Assembly (NCBI GenBank): GCA_023140095.1
Contig: JAGLMJ010000073.1
Location: 1-5,752 of the forward strand
DNA: 5,752 nucleotides
From: Candidatus Omnitrophota bacterium
Lineage (GTDB): Bacteria > Omnitrophota > Koll11 > Zapsychrales > Zapsychraceae
Reading direction: 5' to 3'
Made by a program: the position numbers and the translations under genes. The notes under the pieces are model-generated. The model did no database searches. It was not told the DNA's origin and saw only the letters and a program-made list of their open reading frames with translations. Below, in pieces: positions 1 through 5,752 of the stretch; position 1 is the stretch's first letter, and each line of letters begins with the position of its first letter.

Positions 1-799
1 AATCTTCCTGCCCGATCGCCTGTTTGGCCAAATGAAAACCATAGAGATGATGCCCCTTTACATAAACAGGCGTCTCCGGCGAGTTAATATACTTGGCCGT
101 CACCCGGGCCTTTTCGCCATTCGCTTCTAGGGCCCGCGCGCCAAAGGCGCGGTAATGAGCCTGCGTATCAAGGATCGGAAAAATGACCCTGTTGCGAAAA
201 CGGTCATAATATCCCTGGCCGTTATCCCGGGGAAGGATCAAACCCGCTTTTTCCATCAAACCTAAATTAATTTTCTTGCTGCGCAGGTATCCGATCAAAC
301 CGTCCCATTGATCGGGCGCAAAACCTAACTGAAACTGCTCGACGGTCTTAAGATCGACCTTGCGTTTCTTAAGATAGGCGCGTGCTTCTTTAGCCGGCCT
401 ACCCTTATCAGAAAGCAGGTTCTTGTGAAAATATTCTGCTGCCAGCGCGTTTATTTTAAAGATCAGTTGCCGTATATTCGTTTCTTGAGCATTGCCTCTT
501 GTTGTCTCCGGAACAACAATGTTCACCTTTTTCGCCAACAGGCGGACCGCCTCAGGAAATTCCAAACGGTCCTGCTTCATAACAAAGCCAATAACATTAC
601 CGCCGACGTGACACCCAAAACAATGAAAAATCTGTTTAGCCGGATTAACAATGAACGACGGTGTCTTCTCGTGATGAAACGGGCACGGGCCCTTAAAATT
701 CCGTCCGGCCTTCTTTAAAGGAACATAGGCCGAAATAACTTCGACGATATCGCTGTGGTCGATCACTTGTGCAATAATCTCGTCAGGAATGAGTCCCAT
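1..799 (-). CDS. dnaG: DNA primase DnaG, N-terminal 266 residues (3' end beyond window)
   Basis: DnaG makes the short RNA primers for chromosome replication, working with the replicative helicase. My reading of the minus strand from the ATG at 799-797 gives 266 codons before the left edge. Residues 1-100 form the CHC2 zinc-binding domain: the ligands C39, H42, C60 and C63 have the family spacing (C-x2-H-x17-C-x2-C) and sit within the typical CPFHHEKTPSF context. Residues about 110-266 are the N-terminal part of the RNA polymerase core, with recognisable DRFRNRVIFPI (199-209) and KYINSPETP (236-244) motifs. The window ends just before the expected TOPRIM catalytic glutamate, so the active site cannot be judged. 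One small departure: the usual GFGGR is AFGAR at 218-222. The start overlaps the NIF3 stop as TAATG, suggesting translational coupling. Identification is firm. Confidence 0.97.
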   Translation of the reverse strand, partial: MGLIPDEIIAQVIDHSDIVEVISAYVPLKKAGRNFKGPCPFHHEKTPSFIVNPAKQIFHCFGCHVGGNVIGFVMKQDRLEFPEAVRLLAKKVNIVVPETTRGNAQETNIRQLIFKINALAAEYFHKNLLSDKGRPAKEARAYLKKRKVDLKTVEQFQLGFAPDQWDGLIGYLRSKKINLGLMEKAGLILPRDNGQGYYDRFRNRVIFPILDTQAHYRAFGARALEANGEKARVTAKYINSPETPVYVKGHHLYGFHLAKQAIGQED

Positions 800-1752
800 T
801 ATCGCTCAACTCTCCTAAATCCCGAACATGCCACAACCTCAAATTTTCCCTTTTTGGCCAACCGGTCCAATATCAAGTTCATCCCTAAATTATCACTCGC
901 AATATGCCCGGCATTAACGACCAAAATATGCTCGGCCTTGATCTTTTGAAAAGCCCCTTGTGAATAATGCATGCCCAAAAGCGTTTGGATCCCTAACTGA
1001 GATAGCCGGGCAAAGACATCTTTCGACCCTTCTGTCCCGCCGGTCATATCGACAAAAACGCGCCCGGCTTTATCATTCGCTTTACCGAGAATGATCTCCG
1101 GGCCTGCTTTCCGCGCAGCGGCACATTGATATTCCGGTTCCTTCATCAGAAGGCTGACAAGCGCTTTAAGCGTTTTGGGTTTTTTGGCATTAACAAGCTT
1201 TTGCAGGTAGCGCGCGACATGATTATCGGCAGGCGTGTGACAACACATCAGGGGTATGTTCAATAGCCTTGCCGCATCGACAGCACGGTCATGATTAGAA
1301 CTATGAACACTGCGGGCGACTTCACCGATCCGCTTGCTCATCAGGTCACGGGCGATTTTCTCTTTGATCCCTAGGTCCACCAACAGATCAGTCTGTAAGC
1401 CCATCACATCATAAAGACCGGCTAATGCAATCCCTTTGGGATGATGAGATAGAACAAGGTCAAAACCCTCCCCCTTTTGAGCCAGTTGGTCGGCCAGCAA
1501 AAGCTCACCAACATCAATATCGATCCCAGCCAAAATACGCTTTACTTGTTTCTTCGGATCGCCATGCAATATCCGAGAATCGGCATATGGATTTTTAAAA
1601 CACTCTTTATCAAAGAACTTAGCGCGAACTGGATCAAGCTTCTTGTATTGTTTCTTCTTCTCAAGCAGATACTTTTGAACTCGCTTGGGATCTCGTAGAT
1701 CCGCTTTAATACCCGCTTGGATAAAAACCTCATAAATATCTTTTAATGTCAA
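799..1752 (-). CDS. NIF3-family (DUF34) dinuclear metal protein, long clostridial-type form
   Basis: The 317-residue protein belongs to the NIF3/YbgI (DUF34) family, which binds two metal ions; its cellular reaction is not settled, although databases often label relatives 'GTP cyclohydrolase 1 type 2'. Likely metal ligands are visible: the HH pair at 103-104 (LSHHPKG), H172 and D176 (CHTPADNH), and H283 with D287 (AGHIASDN), where many relatives have H and E. MTGGTEGS at 236-243 and NPYADSRIL at 54-62 match the longer, about 320-residue form I know from Clostridia and other anaerobes. The start is TTG at 1752-1750. It is supported by a GAGG 7 bases upstream and by an N-terminus (MTLKDIYE...GIKADLRD) that matches the family start. 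The stop overlaps the dnaG start. In Bacillus a NIF3 gene (yqfO) also lies near dnaG-sigA. Family assignment is firm and function open. Confidence 0.92.
   Translation of the reverse strand: MTLKDIYEVFIQAGIKADLRDPKRVQKYLLEKKKQYKKLDPVRAKFFDKECFKNPYADSRILHGDPKKQVKRILAGIDIDVGELLLADQLAQKGEGFDLVLSHHPKGIALAGLYDVMGLQTDLLVDLGIKEKIARDLMSKRIGEVARSVHSSNHDRAVDAARLLNIPLMCCHTPADNHVARYLQKLVNAKKPKTLKALVSLLMKEPEYQCAAARKAGPEIILGKANDKAGRVFVDMTGGTEGSKDVFARLSQLGIQTLLGMHYSQGAFQKIKAEHILVVNAGHIASDNLGMNLILDRLAKKGKFEVVACSGFRRVER
811..816 (-). promoter_or_regulatory. Shine-Dalgarno site for dnaG
   Basis: The minus strand reads AGGAGA, 11 bases before the dnaG ATG and inside the end of the NIF3 coding region. The spacing is a little long but usable. 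It supports the ATG at 799 as the start, and a coupled start immediately after NIF3 termination. Confidence 0.6.
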
Positions 1753-1759
1753 AACCGTT

Positions 1760-1764
1760 CCTCA
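1760..1764 (-). promoter_or_regulatory. Ribosome binding site deciding the TTG start of NIF3
   Basis: The minus strand reads TGAGG with 7 bases between it and the TTG at 1752. There is no ATG or GTG near the expected N-terminus, so this site is the main nucleotide evidence for a TTG start. Confidence 0.7.
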
Positions 1765-1771
1765 CCCCAAA

Positions 1772-1868
1772 TATAGTATTCGCAAAACAAATTCGTTAGT
1801 TTTGAAGGAGGCCTTTTCATCTAAAGATAAAGTTTGAAAAGTTACGGATTTATATTGCGAATACTATA
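1772..1868. repeat. 97-bp imperfect palindrome, MITE-like, between cvpA and NIF3
   Basis: The ends are perfect 14-bp inverted repeats: TATAGTATTCGCAA at 1772-1785 and its complement at 1855-1868. Pairing continues inward in register without bulges to 1807/1833. Of 36 facing positions, 29 are Watson-Crick, 2 are G-U and 5 mismatch, leaving a 25-base centre. The outermost TA on each side could be a target duplication of the IS630/Tc1-mariner type. The TATAGT ends recall Correia-type elements of Neisseria. No coding capacity is seen. As RNA the region would fold into one long hairpin between two co-oriented genes, where it could affect message stability or supply -10-like sequences (TATAGT, TACTAT). 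The structure is certain; its mobile origin is inferred, because only one copy is in the window. Confidence 0.7.
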
Positions 1869-1876
1869 GACACGCG

Positions 1877-2449
1877 TTATTTTTTTTCTTTCTTTGTTGT
1901 GATCAAACTACAGGCGTCTTCACGTACCCTTTCATTCGGGAAGAACTTCTCGACCAAAGCCGAATGTGCCGCTTTATAAAAATCTACAGCAACATAACGA
2001 AATATATGACAACTTACCGATTGCCGGGCTCCCGGCGATACATATTCATGTTTGGCAAGTATCAGCACAAAAAATATCAAGCCGCAGGCAAAATAACTCC
2101 GCATCAGAGAAAGAACAATGCCGCCATACCGGTCGATCTTTTCAGGGAACTTGATCTTTAAAACCAAAACCCACCAGTTGCTGATAAGAATGAAAATAAC
2201 AAAGACCAATATACCTAATATGCTGAAAGCAAGAAACTCGGTGGACGCCTCTTTTCCAAAAAATTGAACTCTCAAGACATTGGCAAAACGCGCATAATAA
2301 TGCAATGTAACAAATATGACACAAGAAATACCTAGCAACTTGAAAACTTCAGCGATGATCCCTTTGCGCGCGCCCGAACGGACAATCGCAACAATCACAG
2401 TCGCCAGAAAGAGATCAACAAAGTTCAGATATGTAGCTGTCGCGTCCAT
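1877..2449 (-). CDS. CvpA-like inner-membrane protein
   Basis: I read this as a 190-residue CvpA-family membrane protein, named after the colicin V production accessory protein; the molecular role of the family is poorly defined. Four hydrophobic segments are visible at about 8-25, 33-53, 70-95 and 111-133. The family pattern of an aspartate in helix 1 (FVDLFL, 10-15) followed by a basic, glycine-containing turn (RSGARKG, 24-30) is present, as is DRYGG (106-110) before helix 4. The C-terminus is charged and ends in a lysine-rich tail. The open frame extends upstream to 2554, but I chose the ATG at 2449. It puts helix 1 at the N-terminus as in relatives, and it lies about 24 bases downstream of the predicted transcription start, whereas the upstream ATG precedes the -35. 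No good Shine-Dalgarno sequence is seen. It probably heads the transcript leading to NIF3 and dnaG. Confidence 0.8.
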   Translation of the reverse strand: MDATATYLNFVDLFLATVIVAIVRSGARKGIIAEVFKLLGISCVIFVTLHYYARFANVLRVQFFGKEASTEFLAFSILGILVFVIFILISNWWVLVLKIKFPEKIDRYGGIVLSLMRSYFACGLIFFVLILAKHEYVSPGARQSVSCHIFRYVAVDFYKAAHSALVEKFFPNERVREDACSLITTKKEKK

Positions 2450-2479
2450 AATGATATTAATTCTACAGAAATGTGCTAA

Positions 2480-2508
2480 AGTATAACACACGCACAAGGG
2501 TGTGTCAA
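2480..2508 (-). promoter_or_regulatory. Sigma70-type promoter for the cvpA-NIF3-dnaG cluster
   Basis: On the minus strand a perfect TTGACA (2508-2503) is followed after exactly 17 bases by TATACT (2485-2480), one base from the TATAAT consensus. Transcription would start near 2473, giving a leader of about 24 bases before the ATG at 2449. This is a strong match to a housekeeping promoter. Confidence 0.85.
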
Positions 2509-2510
2509 GA

Positions 2511-2518
2511 AAGCGCTT
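2511..2518. promoter_or_regulatory. CG-centred palindrome next to the cvpA -35 (possible operator)
   Basis: AAGCGCTT is a perfect palindrome. In its wider context (GGTAAGCGCTTTCT on the minus strand) it resembles the operators of LacI-family regulators, with 12 of 14 positions agreeing with a cre-like consensus TGTAAGCGCTTTCA. It starts two bases upstream of the -35 element. No regulator gene is in the window, so the role is a guess. Confidence 0.3.
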
Positions 2519-2564
2519 ACCTTCCAATAAAGGCGTAAATAATTGATAACACAATACTTACAGA

Positions 2565-2590
2565 GCATCGTTTTTTTAATGTGCATCGTT
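2565..2590 (+). repeat. Direct repeat GCATCGTT upstream of the diguanylate cyclase promoter
   Basis: GCATCGTT occurs at 2565-2572 and again at 2583-2590, 18 bases apart start to start. The second copy ends five bases before the -35 at 2596. This is a position where activators often bind, but an 8-base repeat can occur by chance. Confidence 0.3.
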
Positions 2591-2595
2591 ACATC

Positions 2596-2624
2596 TTGAC
2601 AACCCCCAACCGAAATGTTACTCT
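2596..2624 (+). promoter_or_regulatory. Sigma70-type promoter for the GAF-GGDEF gene
   Basis: A perfect TTGACA (2596-2601), a 17-base spacer and TACTCT (2619-2624) are visible. The spacer ends in TGT, which gives an extended -10 (TG one base before the hexamer). Transcription would begin near 2631, with a leader of about 45 bases to the ATG at 2676. Confidence 0.75.
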
Positions 2625-2675
2625 TCCATTTGAGGATTACAGCTCTGAAAAAACCGTTAACGCCATAACATAATC

Positions 2676-3860
2676 ATGAATGACCAACCTTTAGAAAACC
2701 AGAACATGCCCTCCAATAATGAACTTACCCGCGCCCGCAGAGAGTTGTCTGTTGTCTATGAGATCAGCAATGCGATGCGAACAACACTTGATCTCGATCA
2801 TATTCTCTACATTATTCTCACCAGCGTTACATCCCATACCGGGTTAGGATTTAACCGGGCCATTCTCTTCTTGGAAAATAAGATCGAGCGATGTTTAGAG
2901 CCGAGAATGGCCATAGGCCCGGAATCACTGGAAGATGCCCAGAAGATCTGGGAATATATCTCCGACCATAACCAGGCCCTGGACGACCTCATTGACAAAG
3001 AAAAACTTGATCAGAATATCAGCCAAGGGGTTCTCTTTAAATCCGTCGAGAAGTTAAAGATCCCTTTCAACTCCTCGGAAGATAATCTTCTGATCACAGC
3101 CTATAGGAATGGCGTGCCATCGCATATTCCTAAGGAAAAAATATCCCAATATGCAAACGATCCCTTACTGCAAACCTTTAAAACGAATGAGTTGGTCATC
3201 ATGCCTCTTAAGGCTAAGGACCAGGTTAATGGCCTGATCATCGCCGACAATCTTTATACGCGAAAACCTATCACAGAGAACGACCTAAAAATGTTCGCTA
3301 TGCTCGCCAACCAAGCCGGTCTTGCCATCGAAAACTCCAGGCTTTATGAGCTCATCAAATATAAAAGCCATACGGATGCGATCACTCGCTTGTGGAACCA
3401 CGGGTTCTTTCAGGACAAACTGACAAAAGAGATCGAGAAGGCCAATACAACGCACCAGATGGTCAGTTTAATTATGATCGACATCGACAATTTCAAAGAA
3501 CTCAATGATATGTACGGACATCAAAACGGCGATATTGTCTTAAAGGAAATGGCGAATATTTTAAGAGACTCCTCAAGAGATGGTGACTATGCTTGTCGGT
3601 ACGGAGGAGAGGAATTCTCCGTCATTTTGACACAAACCAGTAAAGACCAAGGATATATCATTGCTGAGAGGATCAGGCAAAAGATCGAAGACTATTGTTT
3701 TCCGAAATTCTCATCTGAAGAACAGCTTAAAGTGACCGTGAGTATCGGCCTGGCGACTTTTCCCGAGAATGCTCAAAGGAAAGAATCATTGATCACGGAA
3801 ACGGACAAGGCGATGTACTGCGCTAAATTTAGCGGAAAAAACCAGACCTGCGTCGCCTGA
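2676..3860 (+). CDS. GAF-GGDEF diguanylate cyclase
   Basis: This 394-residue protein should convert two GTP to cyclic di-GMP in the cytoplasm; no membrane segment or signal peptide is seen. A GAF sensor domain spans about 20-225, starting with a helix (LSVVYEISNAM) and ending in the usual QAGLAIENSRLYE helix. It is longer than a minimal GAF, with extra sequence at about 83-170. The GGDEF domain covers about 230-394: the opening DAITRLWNHGFF variant (234-245), metal-binding D269 in IDIDNFKELND, GH..GD (281-286), and the active-site signature GGEEF at 310-314. R301 and D304 form an RxxD inhibitory site exactly five residues before GGEEF, so product feedback is expected. An in-frame TAA at 2658-2660 makes ATG 2676 the earliest ATG start; no clear Shine-Dalgarno precedes it. 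The ligand sensed by the GAF domain is unknown. Its stop is 6 bp from that of convergent smc. Confidence 0.95.
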   Translation: MNDQPLENQNMPSNNELTRARRELSVVYEISNAMRTTLDLDHILYIILTSVTSHTGLGFNRAILFLENKIERCLEPRMAIGPESLEDAQKIWEYISDHNQALDDLIDKEKLDQNISQGVLFKSVEKLKIPFNSSEDNLLITAYRNGVPSHIPKEKISQYANDPLLQTFKTNELVIMPLKAKDQVNGLIIADNLYTRKPITENDLKMFAMLANQAGLAIENSRLYELIKYKSHTDAITRLWNHGFFQDKLTKEIEKANTTHQMVSLIMIDIDNFKELNDMYGHQNGDIVLKEMANILRDSSRDGDYACRYGGEEFSVILTQTSKDQGYIIAERIRQKIEDYCFPKFSSEEQLKVTVSIGLATFPENAQRKESLITETDKAMYCAKFSGKNQTCVA

Positions 3861-3866
3861 TTCAGA

Positions 3867-5752
3867 TCAAACTTCAACCAACTTCCCTTCTTTTTCTTTG
3901 TCTTTATTTTCCGAAAATTTCACCGACACAATGCGGGAGATCCCGGTCTCCGGCATAGTGATTCCATACATAACATCCGAATTGGCGATCGTTTTCTTAT
4001 TGTGCGTGATAACGATAAACTGCGCGATCTTGGCAAAATCCTTAAGAAGATAACTAAATCGCTCGACGTTAGAATCATCCAAAGCCGCGTCGATCTCGTC
4101 TAAGACGCAGAACGGGCTCGGGTTAACCTTAAAAACGCCAAAGATAAGCGCGATCGCCGTCAACGTTTTCTCCCCCCCGGAGAGAAGGCTGATGTTCTGC
4201 AGTTTCTTCCCCGGAGGTTTAGCAACGATCTCGATTCCGGACTCCAGGACATTATCCGGATCAAGCAACAGCAAATCGGCTTCGCCGCCGCCGAACAATG
4301 TCCGAAAATAGATCCGGAATTCTTCCCTGACCTTGTTAAACGTCTCCATGAACATCTGGCGCGTCGAACGATTGATCTTGTTGATCGTGCTCATCAGCTG
4401 CGACTTCGCTTCTAAGAGGTCGCTTTGCTGTTTCGTCAGGAACTCAAAACGATCTTTTAACTCTTCAAATTCTTCAATAGCAACAAGATTGACGCTGCCG
4501 AACGAATCGCATCGTTTTCTCAGGCGCTCAAGGTCGGCCATTAACTCATCGATATTGACAGCCTCTTCGGGTTGCGCCCCTTCCGCTTGCGCCCGAACCT
4601 GAGCCTCCTGGTCTTGCTGCACGACAATTTGATCAAAATCAATTTTGTATGTTTGAGAAAGACGGTTTTTAATGTCTTGCGCATTGAACCCGAGTTTTTG
4701 GCCCTCAAGCTCTTGCTCATGCAATCTTTGATTGATCTGATCGACCTCTTCCTCCACGGATTTCATCTGCATCCGGGAGCTATTCATTCTCTGCGCAAGG
4801 TCATCCTTCTGCATTTCATATTCAGACAAAGTCCCCCGAAGAGATTCCTTGCTATCCCCGATCTCTTTGATCGTCGCCTGCAGGGCTTCGATCTCTTGCT
4901 CATATTCTATCTTTTTATTCTCCTGCTCGCTTACATCATCGTCAATTCCCTTGATCTCTTCTAAAGACTTATCCAAATCCCGCGCAAAGCGTTCTTGATG
5001 CTCCTGTTCGCTTTGCACTTTATCCTTGCTTGATTCGATCTCTGTTTCCAATTGTGCTATAGCGATGAGGATCTCTTCCTTCTCCTGTGATTGGACAGCC
5101 ACCTGAACCTGCTTCTCCTTGACATCATTCTGGCACCATCCGATATCCTGGCTTACGGTATCAAGGCGGTAATTCAATTCCTCTTCTTTTTTCTTGATCC
5201 GCTCCAGCGCTTCATCAACCTCTTGAAGCTCGGAACTGACAAGGGCGATCTCCTCTGATAATTTCTCCGCTTCTTTTAAGATGTCTCCCTTCTGAGCCTG
5301 AAGAATGGACTGCTCTTTCTCCGCATTATGGATCTGCGTATTGATCTGCTCGAGCGAACTGCGCTGCTCCCGCAATTTTTGTTCGAGATTTTCCTTTTGA
5401 AAGACCAGCGCGCTGATCTCGTGGCTGATCTCCTCGATCCTCCTCGAGATCTGTTGAGGGTCAAGTTCAATGAATTTCGTCTCGCAAATGATCTCATATA
5501 ATTGTTCCGCCGTCGGCTGACCTAACCGTCCCTTTAAGTATTCAAATTCATCGGCATTAACAAGGCTGACCTCCTTAACTTTTCCCAGGATCCCGGTATG
5601 ATGATCCAAAGGAGGCGTCTGTGTAATAATGCGCCCCTCGATAATCGGATCGGAAATATCTTCGTATTGAGCGTGCAGTTTTTCAATAAACTCCTTTTGC
5701 GACTTTAGCGAGAGGCTCTTTTTCTCCAAATTGCTGATCTGCCCGTCGAGCT
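3867..5752 (-). CDS. smc: Chromosome segregation protein SMC, C-terminal half (5' end beyond window)
   Basis: SMC is the ATPase core of bacterial condensin, acting with ScpA/ScpB to compact and segregate the chromosome. The frame is open to the right edge, so the N-terminal head with Walker A is missing here. Numbering from the codon at 5729, residues 1-30 are the end of the incoming coil. About 31-105 lie where the hinge should be, 105-405 are heptad-like, charge-rich coiled coil, and 405-605 are the C-terminal head. The head carries FGSVNLVAIEEFEEL (410-424), LFGGGEADL (478-486), PPGKKLQ (505-511), the ABC signature LLSGGEK (515-521), Walker B CVLDEID with catalytic E545, the D-loop ALDDSN and switch H576 (ITHNK). 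All are canonical. The hinge segment is odd: a GILGKVKEV opening is followed after about 50 residues by coil, without the usual second half. The C-terminal tail is charged. Confidence 0.96.
   Translation of the reverse strand, partial: LDGQISNLEKKSLSLKSQKEFIEKLHAQYEDISDPIIEGRIITQTPPLDHHTGILGKVKEVSLVNADEFEYLKGRLGQPTAEQLYEIICETKFIELDPQQISRRIEEISHEISALVFQKENLEQKLREQRSSLEQINTQIHNAEKEQSILQAQKGDILKEAEKLSEEIALVSSELQEVDEALERIKKKEEELNYRLDTVSQDIGWCQNDVKEKQVQVAVQSQEKEEILIAIAQLETEIESSKDKVQSEQEHQERFARDLDKSLEEIKGIDDDVSEQENKKIEYEQEIEALQATIKEIGDSKESLRGTLSEYEMQKDDLAQRMNSSRMQMKSVEEEVDQINQRLHEQELEGQKLGFNAQDIKNRLSQTYKIDFDQIVVQQDQEAQVRAQAEGAQPEEAVNIDELMADLERLRKRCDSFGSVNLVAIEEFEELKDRFEFLTKQQSDLLEAKSQLMSTINKINRSTRQMFMETFNKVREEFRIYFRTLFGGGEADLLLLDPDNVLESGIEIVAKPPGKKLQNISLLSGGEKTLTAIALIFGVFKVNPSPFCVLDEIDAALDDSNVERFSYLLKDFAKIAQFIVITHNKKTIANSDVMYGITMPETGISRIVSVKFSENKDKEKEGKLVEV

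Noticed and set aside
425..718. 97-codon plus-strand open frame
   Set aside because: It lies entirely antisense to the dnaG zinc-binding and core region, and its translation resembles no protein I know.
1772..1868. Rho-independent terminator after cvpA
   Set aside because: The stem is long, AT-rich and interrupted, and no T-run follows the distal arm on either strand.
2450..2554. Upstream extension of the CvpA-like frame to an ATG at 2554 (35 extra residues)
   Set aside because: It would overlap the strong promoter at 2480-2508, and the extra residues do not resemble the family N-terminus. The ATG at 2449 fits the promoter and helix 1.
2655..2662. CGTTAACG palindrome in the leader of the cyclase gene
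   Set aside because: Eight bases only, with no second copy and no known context; expected by chance.
3821..3834. Perfect palindrome CGCTAAATTTAGCG near the end of the cyclase gene
   Set aside because: It is inside the coding region (AKFSG), has no loop, and is followed by A residues on the plus strand, so it is not a terminator. Probably chance.
4572..4964. 130-codon plus-strand open frame with hydrophobic stretches
   Set aside because: It is antisense to the SMC coiled coil; glutamate and lysine codons there give leucine- and phenylalanine-rich shadows on the other strand.
5380..5640. Frameshift in smc as an explanation for the short hinge
   Set aside because: The frame stays open and coil follows directly without a break in the expected heptad-like pattern; nothing resembling a missing hinge half was seen in other frames.

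Overview
This is a gene-dense bacterial window with five protein-coding genes and no RNA genes or CRISPR. Two genes run off the edges. The genes are mostly housekeeping: primase, a NIF3-family protein, a CvpA-like membrane protein, a GAF-GGDEF diguanylate cyclase and the C-terminal half of a chromosomal SMC. Base composition is moderate. I see no taxonomic marker I can read with certainty. The mix of a clostridial-type long NIF3 protein, weak Shine-Dalgarno signals on two genes and an SMC with an odd hinge would fit an uncultured lineage such as Omnitrophota, but that is a low-confidence guess.

Layout. Positions 1-2449 hold a minus-strand cluster read as cvpA-like > NIF3 > dnaG. NIF3 starts with TTG, and its stop overlaps the dnaG start by one base (TAATG), so the two are probably translationally coupled. 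Between cvpA and NIF3 lies a 97-bp imperfect palindrome whose 14-bp ends are perfect and begin with TATAGT; it looks like a MITE with TA target duplication. Positions 2450-2675 are a divergent control region. It has two good sigma70 promoters, each with a perfect TTGACA and a 17-bp spacer, one firing left into cvpA and one right into the diguanylate cyclase gene. A CG-centred palindrome and a short direct repeat lie between them. Positions 2676-3860 encode the GAF-GGDEF protein on the plus strand. Its stop is only 6 bp from the stop of the convergent smc gene (3867 to the right edge, minus strand).

Functionally, dnaG primes DNA replication and smc compacts and segregates the chromosome. NIF3 near dnaG recalls the neighbourhood of dnaG-sigA in Bacillus, so a primary sigma factor gene just left of position 1 is a reasonable prediction. 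The GAF-GGDEF enzyme has both an intact active site and an intact RxxD inhibitory site, so it should make c-di-GMP under feedback control.

No clearly new multi-gene system is visible. The observations most worth checking are the MITE-like palindrome and the apparently very short SMC hinge.
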